Shown here: piece after piece, positions 17,585-25,965 of the stretch
Layout of the letters: every line of letters starts with the position of its first letter
Numbering within the stretch: the stretch's first letter is position 1
Assembly: GCF_002943755.1 (NCBI RefSeq)
Contig: NZ_MQUB01000001.1
Coordinates: forward strand, 124,001 to 188,000
Source: Aureitalea marina
GTDB taxonomy: Bacteria > Bacteroidota > Bacteroidia > Flavobacteriales > Flavobacteriaceae
Direction: 5' to 3'
DNA: 64,000 nt
Made by a program: the position numbers and the translations under genes
Notes under the pieces: generated by a model
Told to the model about the DNA's origin: nothing
Seen by the model: only the letters and a program-made list of their open reading frames with translations
Database searches by the model: none

Positions 17585-18395
17585 TGTCCACAGACTCTTC
17601 CAAGTTCTCTATCTCTTCAGCATCTCGATTTTGGATCACATAAGCCACAGATAGACTAGTCATGTCACTAAACAGCCGGACCTGCAGATCGTAAAAGTCT
17701 TCGCGTTCTTCGCGTTGAAGCCCTTCTACCACACCGATCATGATCCCCTCCGGAAAGATGGTAGAACGCCCTCCTGTTACAATGGTGTCTCCAACGGAGA
17801 CAGGAGCCAGCCTGGGTATTTCGATCAATTGGACCAAGTTGGGATCTCGGGTGTCCCAGACCAGGGTGCCAAAGTGCCCGGATTTCTGGAGTTTGGCGTT
17901 GATCTGACTGCTGATGTTCAACACACTCTGAACCGATGAATAGCCATTCGAGGTCGCACTGATGATTCCGACAACACCTTTTGGGGAGATCACTCCCATA
18001 TCGATCTTCACGCTATCCCGGTCTCCCACATTCAGGGTCACATAATTCCTGGATCGGTTATAGTGGTTGTTGATCACACGGGCGGGGATGTAGCTGTAGG
18101 TAGTGTCCAGTCCAACAGCCACGGGAAGTGAGTCCAGGTCTTCTTCCTGATTGAGCATGAGGCGCAACCGTGTATTTTCTTCTTGAAGTGCCTGGTTTTC
18201 CTTGGATAATTGGAAATAGCTCCTAACTGTGCTACTGATAGAGAAAAGACCACCGCTGAAGGCATTGGCAGAGCTACCTATTCTATTCCCCTGGTAGGAA
18301 CGGCTATTGGCGGTGAGCAACAAGGAAAGACCAAAGAGCAATAAGAATAGCAGGAAATTCTTATTCCGGATTAAAAAGAAAATGATCCGTTGCAT
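17574..18395 (-). CDS. mreC: Rod shape-determining protein MreC
   Basis: 273 residues with an N-terminal membrane helix (about 13-30), a coiled coil (SKENQALQEENTRLR) and a beta-rich periplasmic domain containing GVVGIISATSNGYS and GDTIVTGGRSTIFPEG. MreC links cytoplasmic MreB to PBP2/RodA and activates the complex. Located 17 bp after mreB and overlapping mreD. The acidic C-terminal tail (EEIENLEESVDNEE) overlaps the mreD start region. Confidence 0.96.
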   Translation of the reverse strand: MQRIIFFLIRNKNFLLFLLLFGLSLLLTANSRSYQGNRIGSSANAFSGGLFSISSTVRSYFQLSKENQALQEENTRLRLMLNQEEDLDSLPVAVGLDTTYSYIPARVINNHYNRSRNYVTLNVGDRDSVKIDMGVISPKGVVGIISATSNGYSSVQSVLNISSQINAKLQKSGHFGTLVWDTRDPNLVQLIEIPRLAPVSVGDTIVTGGRSTIFPEGIMIGVVEGLQREEREDFYDLQVRLFSDMTSLSVAYVIQNRDAEEIENLEESVDNEE

Positions 18396-18412
18396 GCTAT
18401 TGGTTTAAGCCC

Positions 18413-19441
18413 TTATTTGATCAATACGCTCTTATATTTACTGAGGTTTTTTAGACAGATACCGGTTCCCCTAACCACAGCCCGAAGTGGGTCTTCTGCG
18501 ATGTAAACAGGAAGATCGGTCTTCTGGGAAAGTCGTTTATCCAGTCCGCGGAGCATGGATCCACCACCGGCCAGATAGATTCCGGTATTGTAAATATCAG
18601 CAGCCAATTCTGGCGGTGTTTGGGACAGGGTTTCCATGACGGAATCCTCTATGCGCAAAATTGACTTGTCCAGGGCCTTGGCAATCTCTCGGTAAGACGT
18701 CTGGACCTGTTTTGGTTTTCCCGTCAACAGATCACGGCCTTGAACATCCATTTCGTCTGGTGGAAGTTCCAGGTCCTCGGTTGCTGCACCAATCTGAATC
18801 TTAATTTTTTCCGCAGTCCGCTCACCTACATAGAGGTTGTGCTGAGTGCGCATGTAGTAAATGATATCGTTGGTAAAAACGTCTCCCGCGATCTTGATGG
18901 ATTTGTCACAAACAATACCGCCCAGGGCGATCACAGCGATCTCGGTAGTACCACCTCCAATATCGACGACCATATTCCCCTTGGGTTGCATGATGTCTAC
19001 ACCAATACCAATGGCTGCGGCCATAGGCTCGTGTATCAGGTAAACTTCTTTACCATTCACACGCTCGGCACTTTCCTTAACCGCCCGCATTTCCACCTCG
19101 GTGATCCCAGATGGTATACAAATGACCATTCTCAGAGAGGGGGTCAGCCATTTCTTCTTCAAGGCTGGAATGTCCTTGATGAACATGCTGATCATCTTCT
19201 CACTAGCATCGAAGTCGGCAATAACACCGTCTTTCAATGGTCTGATCGTTTTAATGTTTTCGTGTGTTTTTCCCTGCATCAGGGAAGCTTCCTGTCCTAC
19301 AGCAATGATCTTTCCGGTGGTGCGGTCTCGAGCGACGATGGATGGGGCATCGACCACGACTTTGTCATTGTGTATGATCAGGGTATTTGCTGTTCCGAGG
19401 TCTATTGCTATTTGTTCGGTCAGGAAATCAAAGAATCCCAT
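18413..19441 (-). CDS. mreB: Rod shape-determining actin homologue MreB
   Basis: 342 residues of the bacterial actin family. The phosphate-1 motif IDLGTANTLI, phosphate-2 VVDIGGGTTEIAV and adenosine motif LAGGGSMLRGLD are intact. It forms membrane-associated filaments that direct cell-wall elongation. It is the first gene of the mreBCD-mrdA-rodA unit, with a TAnnTTTG promoter element 47 bp upstream. Confidence 0.98.
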   Translation of the reverse strand: MGFFDFLTEQIAIDLGTANTLIIHNDKVVVDAPSIVARDRTTGKIIAVGQEASLMQGKTHENIKTIRPLKDGVIADFDASEKMISMFIKDIPALKKKWLTPSLRMVICIPSGITEVEMRAVKESAERVNGKEVYLIHEPMAAAIGIGVDIMQPKGNMVVDIGGGTTEIAVIALGGIVCDKSIKIAGDVFTNDIIYYMRTQHNLYVGERTAEKIKIQIGAATEDLELPPDEMDVQGRDLLTGKPKQVQTSYREIAKALDKSILRIEDSVMETLSQTPPELAADIYNTGIYLAGGGSMLRGLDKRLSQKTDLPVYIAEDPLRAVVRGTGICLKNLSKYKSVLIK

Positions 19442-19487
19442 TTAAGTCCAGTAGGTTAAAATTATAAGTAAGTGCGCGCTATTCTTA

Positions 19488-19495
19488 CAAATGTA
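19488..19495 (-). promoter_or_regulatory. -7 promoter element of the mreB operon
   Basis: Minus-strand TACATTTG matches the Bacteroidota -7 consensus TAnnTTTG and lies 47 bp upstream of the mreB ATG, in the short gap after purH. Confidence 0.6.
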
Positions 19496-19501
19496 ATAAA
19501 A

Positions 19502-21034
19502 TTAGTGCTTGAAGTGACGGGTGCCAGTAAATACCATGGCCAGGTCGTTTTCGTTGCAATAATCAATGCTCAGCTGGTCCTTGATGGACCCACCGGGTTG
19601 GATCACGGTGGTGATCCCGGCTTGGTCTGCAATCTCTACACAGTCTGGGAAAGGGAAGAAGGCATCGCTGGCCATTGCGGCCCCTTTCAGGTCAAAATTG
19701 AAGGACTTAGCCTTTTCAATAGCCTGTCTTAAGGCGTCTACACGCGAGGTCTGTCCTGTTCCACTGGCGCAGAGCTGTTTGTTCTTTGCCAGGACAATGG
19801 TGTTGGATTTGGTGTGCTTACAGATCTTTGACGCAAACAGCAGATCATCGATCTGTTCTTGACTGGGGCTGGAGTTAGTCACTACTTTTAAGCCTTCGGC
19901 TGAGTCTGTGACATGATCCCTTTCTTGGACAAGGGCTCCGTTCAAGCAAGTCCTGGTCAGGGTATGAGGTAAATCGCTGTGTTTTTGAACCAAGAGAATA
20001 CGGTTCTTTTTACCCTGGAGGATCTCAATGGCTTCCGAACTAAACGATGGGGCGATGACCACTTCGCAGAATAATTTATGGATCTCTTCGGCAGTTGCCG
20101 AGTCGATCTCCGTATTGGCGATCAGAATTCCACCAAAGGCAGAGACCGGATCGCCCGCCAGGGCGTCAACATAGGCCTGGTGAATGGTGTCGCGTTGGGC
20201 AATTCCACAAGCATTGTTGTGCTTTAAGATGGCGAAGGTCGGGGCATCACCTTGAAATTCAGCCATCAGATTTACGGCGGCGTCAACGTCTAAGAGGTTA
20301 TTATAACTTAATTCTTTGCCGTGTAATTTATCGAACATGGCGTCAAAATCGCCGAAGAAGTATCCTTTTTGATGTGGGTTTTCTCCATATCTGAGCACTT
20401 TCCCTGCTGTTTCGCTGATCTTCAAGCTGGCGATCTCATGATCACTGTTGAAGTAGTTGAAAATGGCTGTGTCGTAGTGGGAAGAGACATTAAAGGCCTT
20501 GGCAGCAAACCTTTTTCTGTCTTCCTGGGATATGGAACCATTTCCTTCATTCAACAGATCCAGAACTTCCTGGTAGTCTTCCATAGAAGAAATACAAAGG
20601 GTGTCTTTGAAATTCTTGGCCGCCGCACGGATCAATGAGATCCCACCTATGTCGATTTTCTCAATGATGTCTTGTTCTGGAGCTCCAGAGGCCACTGTTT
20701 TTTCAAACGGATACAGATCCACGATGACCAGATCCAGCTGGGGGATACTGTATTGTTCCATTTCAGCCACATCGCCTTGGTGATCCTGACGGTTAAGGAT
20801 GCCTCCGAATACTTTGGGGTGTAAAGTCTTAACCCTCCCACCTAGAATAGAAGGATAATCGGTCACGGATTCTACTGCGATCACCTCAATTCCAAGATCG
20901 TTGATAAAAGAGGCTGTACCCCCGGTAGAATAGATGGTGACTCCTTCTTGGTTTAGTTTTCTGACCAGCGGTTCCAAGCCGTCTTTGTGGAACACGGAAA
21001 TCAGTGCCGATTGTATCTTTTTCGAATTGCTCAT
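19502..21034 (-). CDS. purH: Bifunctional AICAR transformylase / IMP cyclohydrolase
   Basis: 510 residues, the usual PurH length. The N-terminal IMP cyclohydrolase (MGS-like) domain includes YSTGGTASFI and GGRVKTLHPKVFGG. The C-terminal AICAR transformylase domain includes LRYGENPHQKG, the LKHNNACGIA segment and SDAFFPFPD. It catalyses the last two steps of de novo purine synthesis in the cytoplasm. It lies upstream of mreB on the same strand but mreB has its own promoter. A TACTTTTG -7 element lies 22 bp upstream. Confidence 0.98.
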   Translation of the reverse strand: MSNSKKIQSALISVFHKDGLEPLVRKLNQEGVTIYSTGGTASFINDLGIEVIAVESVTDYPSILGGRVKTLHPKVFGGILNRQDHQGDVAEMEQYSIPQLDLVIVDLYPFEKTVASGAPEQDIIEKIDIGGISLIRAAAKNFKDTLCISSMEDYQEVLDLLNEGNGSISQEDRKRFAAKAFNVSSHYDTAIFNYFNSDHEIASLKISETAGKVLRYGENPHQKGYFFGDFDAMFDKLHGKELSYNNLLDVDAAVNLMAEFQGDAPTFAILKHNNACGIAQRDTIHQAYVDALAGDPVSAFGGILIANTEIDSATAEEIHKLFCEVVIAPSFSSEAIEILQGKKNRILLVQKHSDLPHTLTRTCLNGALVQERDHVTDSAEGLKVVTNSSPSQEQIDDLLFASKICKHTKSNTIVLAKNKQLCASGTGQTSRVDALRQAIEKAKSFNFDLKGAAMASDAFFPFPDCVEIADQAGITTVIQPGGSIKDQLSIDYCNENDLAMVFTGTRHFKH

Positions 21035-21055
21035 AGGGGGGGATTTTTAAAGACG

Positions 21056-21063
21056 CAAAAGTA
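21056..21063 (-). promoter_or_regulatory. -7 promoter element of purH
   Basis: Minus-strand TACTTTTG fits TAnnTTTG, with a TTG about 23 bp further upstream as a possible -33 element. It is 22 bp from the purH start, giving a very short leader. Confidence 0.55.
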
Positions 21064-21144
21064 CTAATTTCAGGGCTAAATTGTAACAATTAACTGCTTT
21101 AAAAGACATATCTTTAATCTGGTGCAAAACCAAAAAAAGTTGTC

Positions 21145-22401
21145 ATGCTGATCTATCTACGTGTTCTAAAGGAAAGCTTCAATTTTGCGATCAATGCCCT
21201 AAAGAACAACAAGCTTAGAACCTTTCTCTCCCTGGTCGGGGTGACCATTGGGATCTTTTCTATTATTGCGGTACTAGCGGCTGTAGATTCCCTGAAAAAA
21301 GAGATTGAAGGCAGTATCAGTTCATTAGACAATAGTACCATTTATTTAGGACGTTTTTCTTTTGGGCCAACAGAAATTCCACGTTGGAAAAGTGAGCAAT
21401 TTCCGGATGTGACCTATGAAGAATACCAGATGGTCAAACGGTCCGTACCCAACCTGTACACTGCTGCATATACATTGAATGTCGCTAGTGAGACCATAAA
21501 ATTCGAGGATAAATCTGTGTCCAATGTCGAGATTGGAGCTGTGTCCTTTGAGTATTACGATATCGAGTCCTTGCAGATAGCATATGGCCGTTTTTTCAAC
21601 GAGTCCGAATCAAACAGCGGGTCCAATGTGCTGGTGTTGGGAGACGAGATCGCTAATTCACTTTTTAGCTCACCGGAGCAATCATTGGGGAAGAAAGTCA
21701 GGCTTTACGGAAGGAAATTCACGGTTATTGGAGTCCTGAAGAAAGAAGGATCAGGACTCTTCGGGAACTCCAAGGATACCGCCGTATTTCTTCCAGTTAA
21801 TGCTGCTAGAAAGGTCTTTGGACAGAATAACAAGAGTTTATTTCCCTTCATTATCATCAAACCGGAGAAGGGGATCGATAACAATGAATTCATTGCCTTG
21901 CTCAAGCAGCGGATGCGGCAACACCGTGGCCTAAAACCAGGTGAGATTGACGATTTCTTTGTGAATCAACTACAGGGATTTGCCGATTTCATTGACAATA
22001 TTACCGGACAAATGAATGTCATTGGCTTGCTGATTAGCGGATTCTCGCTCTTAGTTGGAGGATTTGGAATTGCTAATATCATGTTTGTGAGTGTTAAGGA
22101 ACGAACCAATCTGATCGGAATCCAAAAATCTTTAGGGGCCAAGAACAAGTTCATTCTTTTCCAATTTCTTTTCGAAGCTGTTATCCTGGCCATCATCGGT
22201 GGTTTGATAGGACTAGGGCTGGTGTTTATTGCTTCAGTAATTGCGTCTCAGTTCACCGGAGACTTCCAGTTCATCTTATCCATAGAGAATATCTTCCTAG
22301 GAACTTTTATCTCGGCGATCATTGGACTGATCTCTGGTATACTGCCGGCCATATCCGCTTCCAGGCTGGATCCGGTTGAGGCGATCCGGACGGGAATGTA
22401 G
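21145..22401 (+). CDS. ABC transporter permease, MacB/FtsX type
   Basis: 418 residues: an N-terminal cytoplasmic helix and first membrane segment (about 20-45, LRTFLSLVGVTIGIFSIIAV), a MacB-type periplasmic core domain (about 50-270), then three C-terminal membrane helices of the FtsX domain (VKERTNLIGIQKSLGAK loop, final GILPAISASRLDPVEAIRTGM). Such proteins couple ATPase action to periplasmic lipoprotein or peptide extrusion. No ATPase or adaptor gene is adjacent. TATCTTTA (7 of 8 to the -7 consensus) lies just upstream. It converges on the GAF-protein gene across a repeat-filled gap. Confidence 0.93.
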   Translation: MLIYLRVLKESFNFAINALKNNKLRTFLSLVGVTIGIFSIIAVLAAVDSLKKEIEGSISSLDNSTIYLGRFSFGPTEIPRWKSEQFPDVTYEEYQMVKRSVPNLYTAAYTLNVASETIKFEDKSVSNVEIGAVSFEYYDIESLQIAYGRFFNESESNSGSNVLVLGDEIANSLFSSPEQSLGKKVRLYGRKFTVIGVLKKEGSGLFGNSKDTAVFLPVNAARKVFGQNNKSLFPFIIIKPEKGIDNNEFIALLKQRMRQHRGLKPGEIDDFFVNQLQGFADFIDNITGQMNVIGLLISGFSLLVGGFGIANIMFVSVKERTNLIGIQKSLGAKNKFILFQFLFEAVILAIIGGLIGLGLVFIASVIASQFTGDFQFILSIENIFLGTFISAIIGLISGILPAISASRLDPVEAIRTGM

Positions 22402-22712
22402 GATTAGTGAATGGTGAATCGTGAATCGTGAATCGTGATTCGCAATTTGAATCTTTATTTTAGACTACAGACTACAGACTACAGACTACAGACTACAGAC
22501 TACAGACTACAGACTACAGACTACAGACTGCAGTGAATTCGTAAATTTCGGGTATCACTTATGTGAAACACGATAACCCTTGGATAATTCAATAGGGACT
22601 TGAAGAGGTGGGTCGTATATTGATCCCGGACGGGGCATGGGGGCCCCCAAGGTAAAAATCGTGAATCGTGAATCGTGACTCGATATTTTGAACTTGGACT
22701 AACGACTAACGA
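22402..22712. repeat. Intergenic repeat region A: heptanucleotide arrays and GC-palindrome module
   Basis: No gene is visible. The gap lies between two convergent genes and holds four heptamer arrays: GTGAATC-type (five units, 22407-22441), GACTACA (nine perfect and one variant, 22463-22532), GTGAATC/GTGACTC (three units, 22661-22681), and GACTAAC-type (three units, 22697-22717). Between them is a module (22613-22668) with a GGGGGCCCCC palindrome and AAGGTAAAAATCGTGA, shared with the region at 58569-58623. The TAG stop of the GAF gene (22713-22715) lies inside the last heptamer array. Confidence 0.9.
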
Positions 22713-23159
22713 CTAAAGTATCTCCGCAACTTTAGCATTCACCCATTCCAAAAGTCTTTCGTCTTCCGGGGTAAAGGGATCGATCATGTGGGAGTCTATG
22801 TCTATTTGTCCAATGTTCACCCCGTCTTTGAACAGCGGTACTACGATCTCAGATTTCACGGTAATACTGCAGGCAATGTAGTTATCCTGGGCTTTGACAT
22901 CAGGGACAACAAAATTGGCATTACTTTCGGCTACCTGACCACAGATACCTTTTCCAAACGGAATGGTCGTATGATCGGTCGGTTCCCCTGCAAACGGACC
23001 TAAGTGTAATAGGCGCTTGTCGTGGTCCGCAAAGTAGAATCCTACCCAATCGTAGTGCTCAAACTCTTGTTGAAGTATCTCACATACCTTTTGGAGTTTA
23101 TTGTCGGAACTGGCATTCCCCTGAAGTGCTTGTTCTATCCGCGTGTGTACATGTTTCAT
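22713..23159 (-). CDS. GAF domain protein, free methionine-(R)-sulfoxide reductase-like
   Basis: 148 residues, a single GAF domain. The motifs IPFGKGICGQ, VVPDVKAQ, YIACSITVKSEIVVPL and GQIDIDS match the free-methionine-R-sulfoxide reductase group (fRMsr/YebR), which reduces free Met-(R)-SO with cysteine redox chemistry. The Cys in KGICG and in YIACS are present, but the first Cys of the family (in the segment before IPFGKG) is replaced in GEPTDHTTIPF. Two of three redox cysteines therefore remain, and activity is probable but not assured. Its stop codon lies in a heptamer repeat array. Confidence 0.85.
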   Translation of the reverse strand: MKHVHTRIEQALQGNASSDNKLQKVCEILQQEFEHYDWVGFYFADHDKRLLHLGPFAGEPTDHTTIPFGKGICGQVAESNANFVVPDVKAQDNYIACSITVKSEIVVPLFKDGVNIGQIDIDSHMIDPFTPEDERLLEWVNAKVAEIL

Positions 23160-23225
23160 AACCCAATTGTCGTAAGGCGGGTAAAGTTATTTCAAATGCC
23201 CTCCCTGTTCGCGTTGCAATTTCTA

Positions 23226-23233
23226 TATTTTTG
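23226..23233 (+). promoter_or_regulatory. -7 promoter element for the exosortase genes
   Basis: TATTTTTG matches TAnnTTTG. It overlaps the first TTG (23231) of the exosortase frame, which argues that translation really starts at the next TTG (23249). Confidence 0.55.
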
Positions 23234-23803
23234 TTAAAATTTCGGCGATTGAAAGCACTCTTTCAGGAATACCGACCGGTCCTCCGATTTATCCTTCTCT
23301 TTCTTGGGAGTTATCTGCTATTGACATTGCTGTATCAAGGCTATTTGAATTGGTCTGTCGGTGGTAGTTATCCGCCAGATTATGTAACCAATCTGGTTGC
23401 CAGACAAACTACCCAGTTGCTCACCGATTTTGGTTATGACGCCAAGGTTATTCCGTATCCGGGAATTGCTAGTATGGTATTGGAGGTGAATGGTAAACCA
23501 ATTGCCCAGATCGTTGAAGGCTGCAACTCCATTAGTGTGATCATCCTTTTCGTCTCCTTTATCATTGCATTTGCCCAAGGGTTTAAAAAGACCTTTTTCT
23601 TTTTATTGGCAGGTGCTGCCATGATCTATGTGGTCAATTTATTTCGCATAGCTTTCTTGACCCTTGCCCTGAACAAGTATCCTGAACAAGAGGAGTTGTT
23701 GCACAATATTGTCTTTCCAGGAATTATTTACGGCATGGTCTTCCTCCTTTGGGTGGTCTGGGTCAGGATGATAAATAACAAAAAAGAAGAATCCCATGAC
23801 TAG
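23231..23803 (+). CDS. xrtF: Exosortase family protein XrtF
   Basis: Up to 190 residues, with about five membrane segments and the exosortase catalytic triad: Cys98 in IVEGCNSIS, Arg139 in VNLFRIAF and His158 in LLHNIVFP. Exosortases process C-terminal sorting signals of exported proteins at the inner membrane. XrtF is the form found in flavobacteria. There is no ATG near the start: TTG at 23231 lies inside a -7 promoter element, so TTG at 23249 (then KALFQEYRP) is the more likely start. The next gene overlaps by 8 bp and encodes its usual partner. Confidence 0.9.
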   Translation: MLKFRRLKALFQEYRPVLRFILLFLGSYLLLTLLYQGYLNWSVGGSYPPDYVTNLVARQTTQLLTDFGYDAKVIPYPGIASMVLEVNGKPIAQIVEGCNSISVIILFVSFIIAFAQGFKKTFFFLLAGAAMIYVVNLFRIAFLTLALNKYPEQEELLHNIVFPGIIYGMVFLLWVVWVRMINNKKEESHD

Positions 23804-24221
23804 ATGGGTTAGTATAGCGCTCGTCGGATTGCTTCTGCTGGCCTTGGCGGCAATTCGGCTTTTCCAGGAGGAGTTGTTTTATGATCCGCTGGTTCAATTC
23901 TTCTATTCCGATTATAAAACTGCTGATCTTCCAGAATTGCAAAATGGAAAACTCATAGTAAACCTGGGCTATCGCTTTCTTTTGAATACTATATTGTCCC
24001 TGGTTATCTTAGGTCTGGCCTTTAATTCCAGATCTGTTGTACAGTTTTCCGCTCTGATCTATTTAGTTGCCTTTGTACTGTTAATGAGCGTGTTCTACTA
24101 TCAATTACTACACTATAAGCCAGGGCATTACATGATGCTGTTCTACACTCGCCGATTCCTGATTCAACCAATATTAGTTTTAGTCTTATTACCGGCCTTT
24201 TATTTTCAGAAGAACGGGTAG
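23796..24221 (+). CDS. Exosortase F system-associated membrane protein
   Basis: 141 residues, mostly hydrophobic, with about four membrane segments and a conserved central NLGYRFLLNTILSL stretch plus YYQLLHYKPGHYMMLFYTRRF near the end. It overlaps xrtF by 8 bp. This small protein is known as the constant neighbour of XrtF in flavobacteria. Its biochemical role is not established, but a complex with the exosortase is likely. Confidence 0.88.
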   Translation: MTRWVSIALVGLLLLALAAIRLFQEELFYDPLVQFFYSDYKTADLPELQNGKLIVNLGYRFLLNTILSLVILGLAFNSRSVVQFSALIYLVAFVLLMSVFYYQLLHYKPGHYMMLFYTRRFLIQPILVLVLLPAFYFQKNG

Positions 24222-24226
24222 GGCTT

Positions 24227-24234
24227 TATCTTTG
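24227..24234 (+). promoter_or_regulatory. -7 promoter element of the small lipoprotein gene
   Basis: TATCTTTG, an exact TAnnTTTG match 23 bp upstream of the ATG at 24258. Confidence 0.55.
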
Positions 24235-24257
24235 TAAACCAATCCCGATACAGTAGT

Positions 24258-24701
24258 ATGAAATTCAATTTACCCTTAAGCTTAGTTGCCGTATGCTTTC
24301 TTTTGATCAGTTGTAAAAATGACGGAAAGAAAGAGGAGGCCGAGCTTGCTCAGGAAGCCACCAAGATGGAAATGATCGTCGAGGTTCATGACGAGCTTAT
24401 GCCAAAGATGTCGGAAATCAGTTTGATGATCACCCAACTGGAAGGATCCATGGATGGAACCGAGGCAGATTCTCTTAAAACAAAGGCTGTTGAGGATCTT
24501 AAAGATGCCAATCAGGCCATGATGACCTGGATGATGGAATTCAGTGACGATTATGACAGTGAGGAAGTGATGGAAGGCAAGGAGCTAACACCGGAAAAAG
24601 AAGCACTTTTGGATACTTACGAAGCCAGCGTCATGGAGCTTAAGACTACCATGGAAGGTGCAATGGATCGAGGGCAGGCCTTGCTGGATGCCCAAGAATA
24701 G
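24258..24701 (+). CDS. Small helical lipoprotein of unknown function
   Basis: 147 residues. The lipoprotein signal ends LLISC (Cys about residue 19). The mature part is Met-, Glu- and Lys-rich and predicted almost wholly helical (VEVHDELMPKMSEISLM, then DANQAMMTWMMEFSDDYD). Proteins of this composition are common conserved lipoproteins in flavobacteria and have no assigned role. It has its own promoter and precedes the HMA/TonB receptor gene group, but a functional link is not shown. The many Met residues would suit metal contact, which is speculation. Confidence 0.8.
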   Translation: MKFNLPLSLVAVCFLLISCKNDGKKEEAELAQEATKMEMIVEVHDELMPKMSEISLMITQLEGSMDGTEADSLKTKAVEDLKDANQAMMTWMMEFSDDYDSEEVMEGKELTPEKEALLDTYEASVMELKTTMEGAMDRGQALLDAQE

Positions 24702-24757
24702 GCGTTAAAGTTTTCTTACTGTCTACCCTTTAACTAAAGCCAATTCGACGGTTTTTG

Positions 24758-24765
24758 TAATTTTG
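24758..24765 (+). promoter_or_regulatory. -7 promoter element placed five bases before a start codon
   Basis: TAATTTTG fits TAnnTTTG and ends only five bases before the ATG at 24771, so transcription would begin at or next to the start codon (leaderless mRNA). Confidence 0.5.
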
Positions 24766-24770
24766 CTCTT

Positions 24771-25175
24771 ATGAGAGCGTTGATCTCAATTTTATTATCT
24801 ACTCTTATACTGCTCAGCAGTAGTGGTCTGACCTATGCCGCCCATTACTGCGGGAGCTTCAGAGTGCACACCACTTTAAGTCTTGGAAAGGCGGATTTGA
24901 GCTGTGGGATGAAAATGGCGATGCCGGTCTGTGAGGATGGAGAAGAGGATCACGACTGTTGTGATAACGAGTACCTGGATCTTGTAACTGACGATCACTT
25001 CAATAAATCCCAATGGGACCTGAGCCTGGATGTTCTTGATTATGTGATATTACCTTCACAAGCTTTTGGTCAACTTGCCATTCAAGCTGAGCCTTCTCAG
25101 GAGGCCATTCCTCATTACCGACCTCCACCGCCGCGTTTAAGGCAATACATCATCTACGAGACTTTCCTGATCTGA
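24771..25175 (+). CDS. HYC_CC_PP family exported protein
   Basis: 134 residues. A signal peptide (LSTLILLSSSGLTYA) is followed by the hallmarks of this family: HYCGS, a Cys-rich middle (CGMKMAMP..CEDG..HDCCDNEY) and a proline cluster (YRPPPPRLRQ) close to the end. The His, Cys and Met content suggests metal binding in the periplasm. It heads a gene group with HMA-domain proteins and a TonB-dependent receptor, the usual setting of this family in Bacteroidota, consistent with copper or similar metal handling (inference). Confidence 0.88.
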   Translation: MRALISILLSTLILLSSSGLTYAAHYCGSFRVHTTLSLGKADLSCGMKMAMPVCEDGEEDHDCCDNEYLDLVTDDHFNKSQWDLSLDVLDYVILPSQAFGQLAIQAEPSQEAIPHYRPPPPRLRQYIIYETFLI

Positions 25176-25242
25176 TACCTGTTCGTTTTTCAGTTGAATA
25201 CCCTAGTGGGGTAATCTTAAGAATCGAATAAACAGGTATTAA

Positions 25243-25965
25243 ATGAAACACACATATTCCATAAGCGGTATGACCTGCGAAGGCTGCAGGGACTCCGTCA
25301 CCAAAAAAATTCAATCGGTCGAGGGAGTAAGCTCGGTCGAGGTTAGCCTGGAGGATCACCAGGCGACCATTCAATCCACAGAATTCATCCCACTGGAGAA
25401 GTTCCAGTCTGTACTCAAGCCGGCTTACGTCATTTTCGACCCTGCCGTTGCCCGTTTTACTGATTCAATTCAGGTAGAGGAGAGGTCAAAAATGGCCCAG
25501 TTGAAACCCTTATTCCTTATACTGGCCGGGATTTGGATCATTTCCTTATTGCTCAATGTGAAAACCTTGAATGCAGGCTCCATCATGTTTGATTATATGG
25601 GTTTGTTCTTCCTGGTATTTGCGGGTTTTAAATTAGCGGATTATAAAGGCTTTCCCCCTGTATTCGGTATGTATGACCCCCTTGCAAAAGCAATCCCTAC
25701 TTACGGATGGATCTATCCTTTTATTGAGATCGCATTGGGTTTGATGTTCTTAGCTCGCTATCAAACACAGATCGCTCTTTGGGTAACAGTGGTCGTACTG
25801 GGTATAACAACTGTTGGAGTGGTCAGGTCACTACTGAGTAAGAAACAGATCAAATGTGCCTGTCTGGGTACTGCCCTTAATCTACCCATGACGGAGGCCA
25901 CTTTTGTAGAGAATGCCATTATGTTAGCGATGGCTACCCTAATGCTCACTCAAACCTTTACCTGA
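25243..25965 (+). CDS. HMA-domain protein with MauE/DoxX-like membrane part
   Basis: 240 residues. Residues 1-68 form a heavy-metal-associated domain with MTCEGCRDSV (CxxC). Residues 85-240 form a four-helix membrane module of the MauE/DoxX type, with a C-A-C-L-G motif in a loop (KCACLGTALNLP), a redox-associated feature. A single protein thus joins a soft-metal chaperone domain to a membrane redox module. Its TGA stop shares a base with the ATG of the TonB receptor gene, so the two are translationally coupled. Confidence 0.92.
   Translation: MKHTYSISGMTCEGCRDSVTKKIQSVEGVSSVEVSLEDHQATIQSTEFIPLEKFQSVLKPAYVIFDPAVARFTDSIQVEERSKMAQLKPLFLILAGIWIISLLLNVKTLNAGSIMFDYMGLFFLVFAGFKLADYKGFPPVFGMYDPLAKAIPTYGWIYPFIEIALGLMFLARYQTQIALWVTVVVLGITTVGVVRSLLSKKQIKCACLGTALNLPMTEATFVENAIMLAMATLMLTQTFT

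Noticed and set aside
18740-19459. 239-codon plus-strand open frame
   Set aside because: Wholly antisense to mreB, whose protein is certain; composition is that of a shadow frame.
22463-22532. Possible CRISPR array in the GACTACA region
   Set aside because: Units of 7 bp are directly contiguous with no spacers, and no cas genes are nearby. It is a simple tandem repeat.
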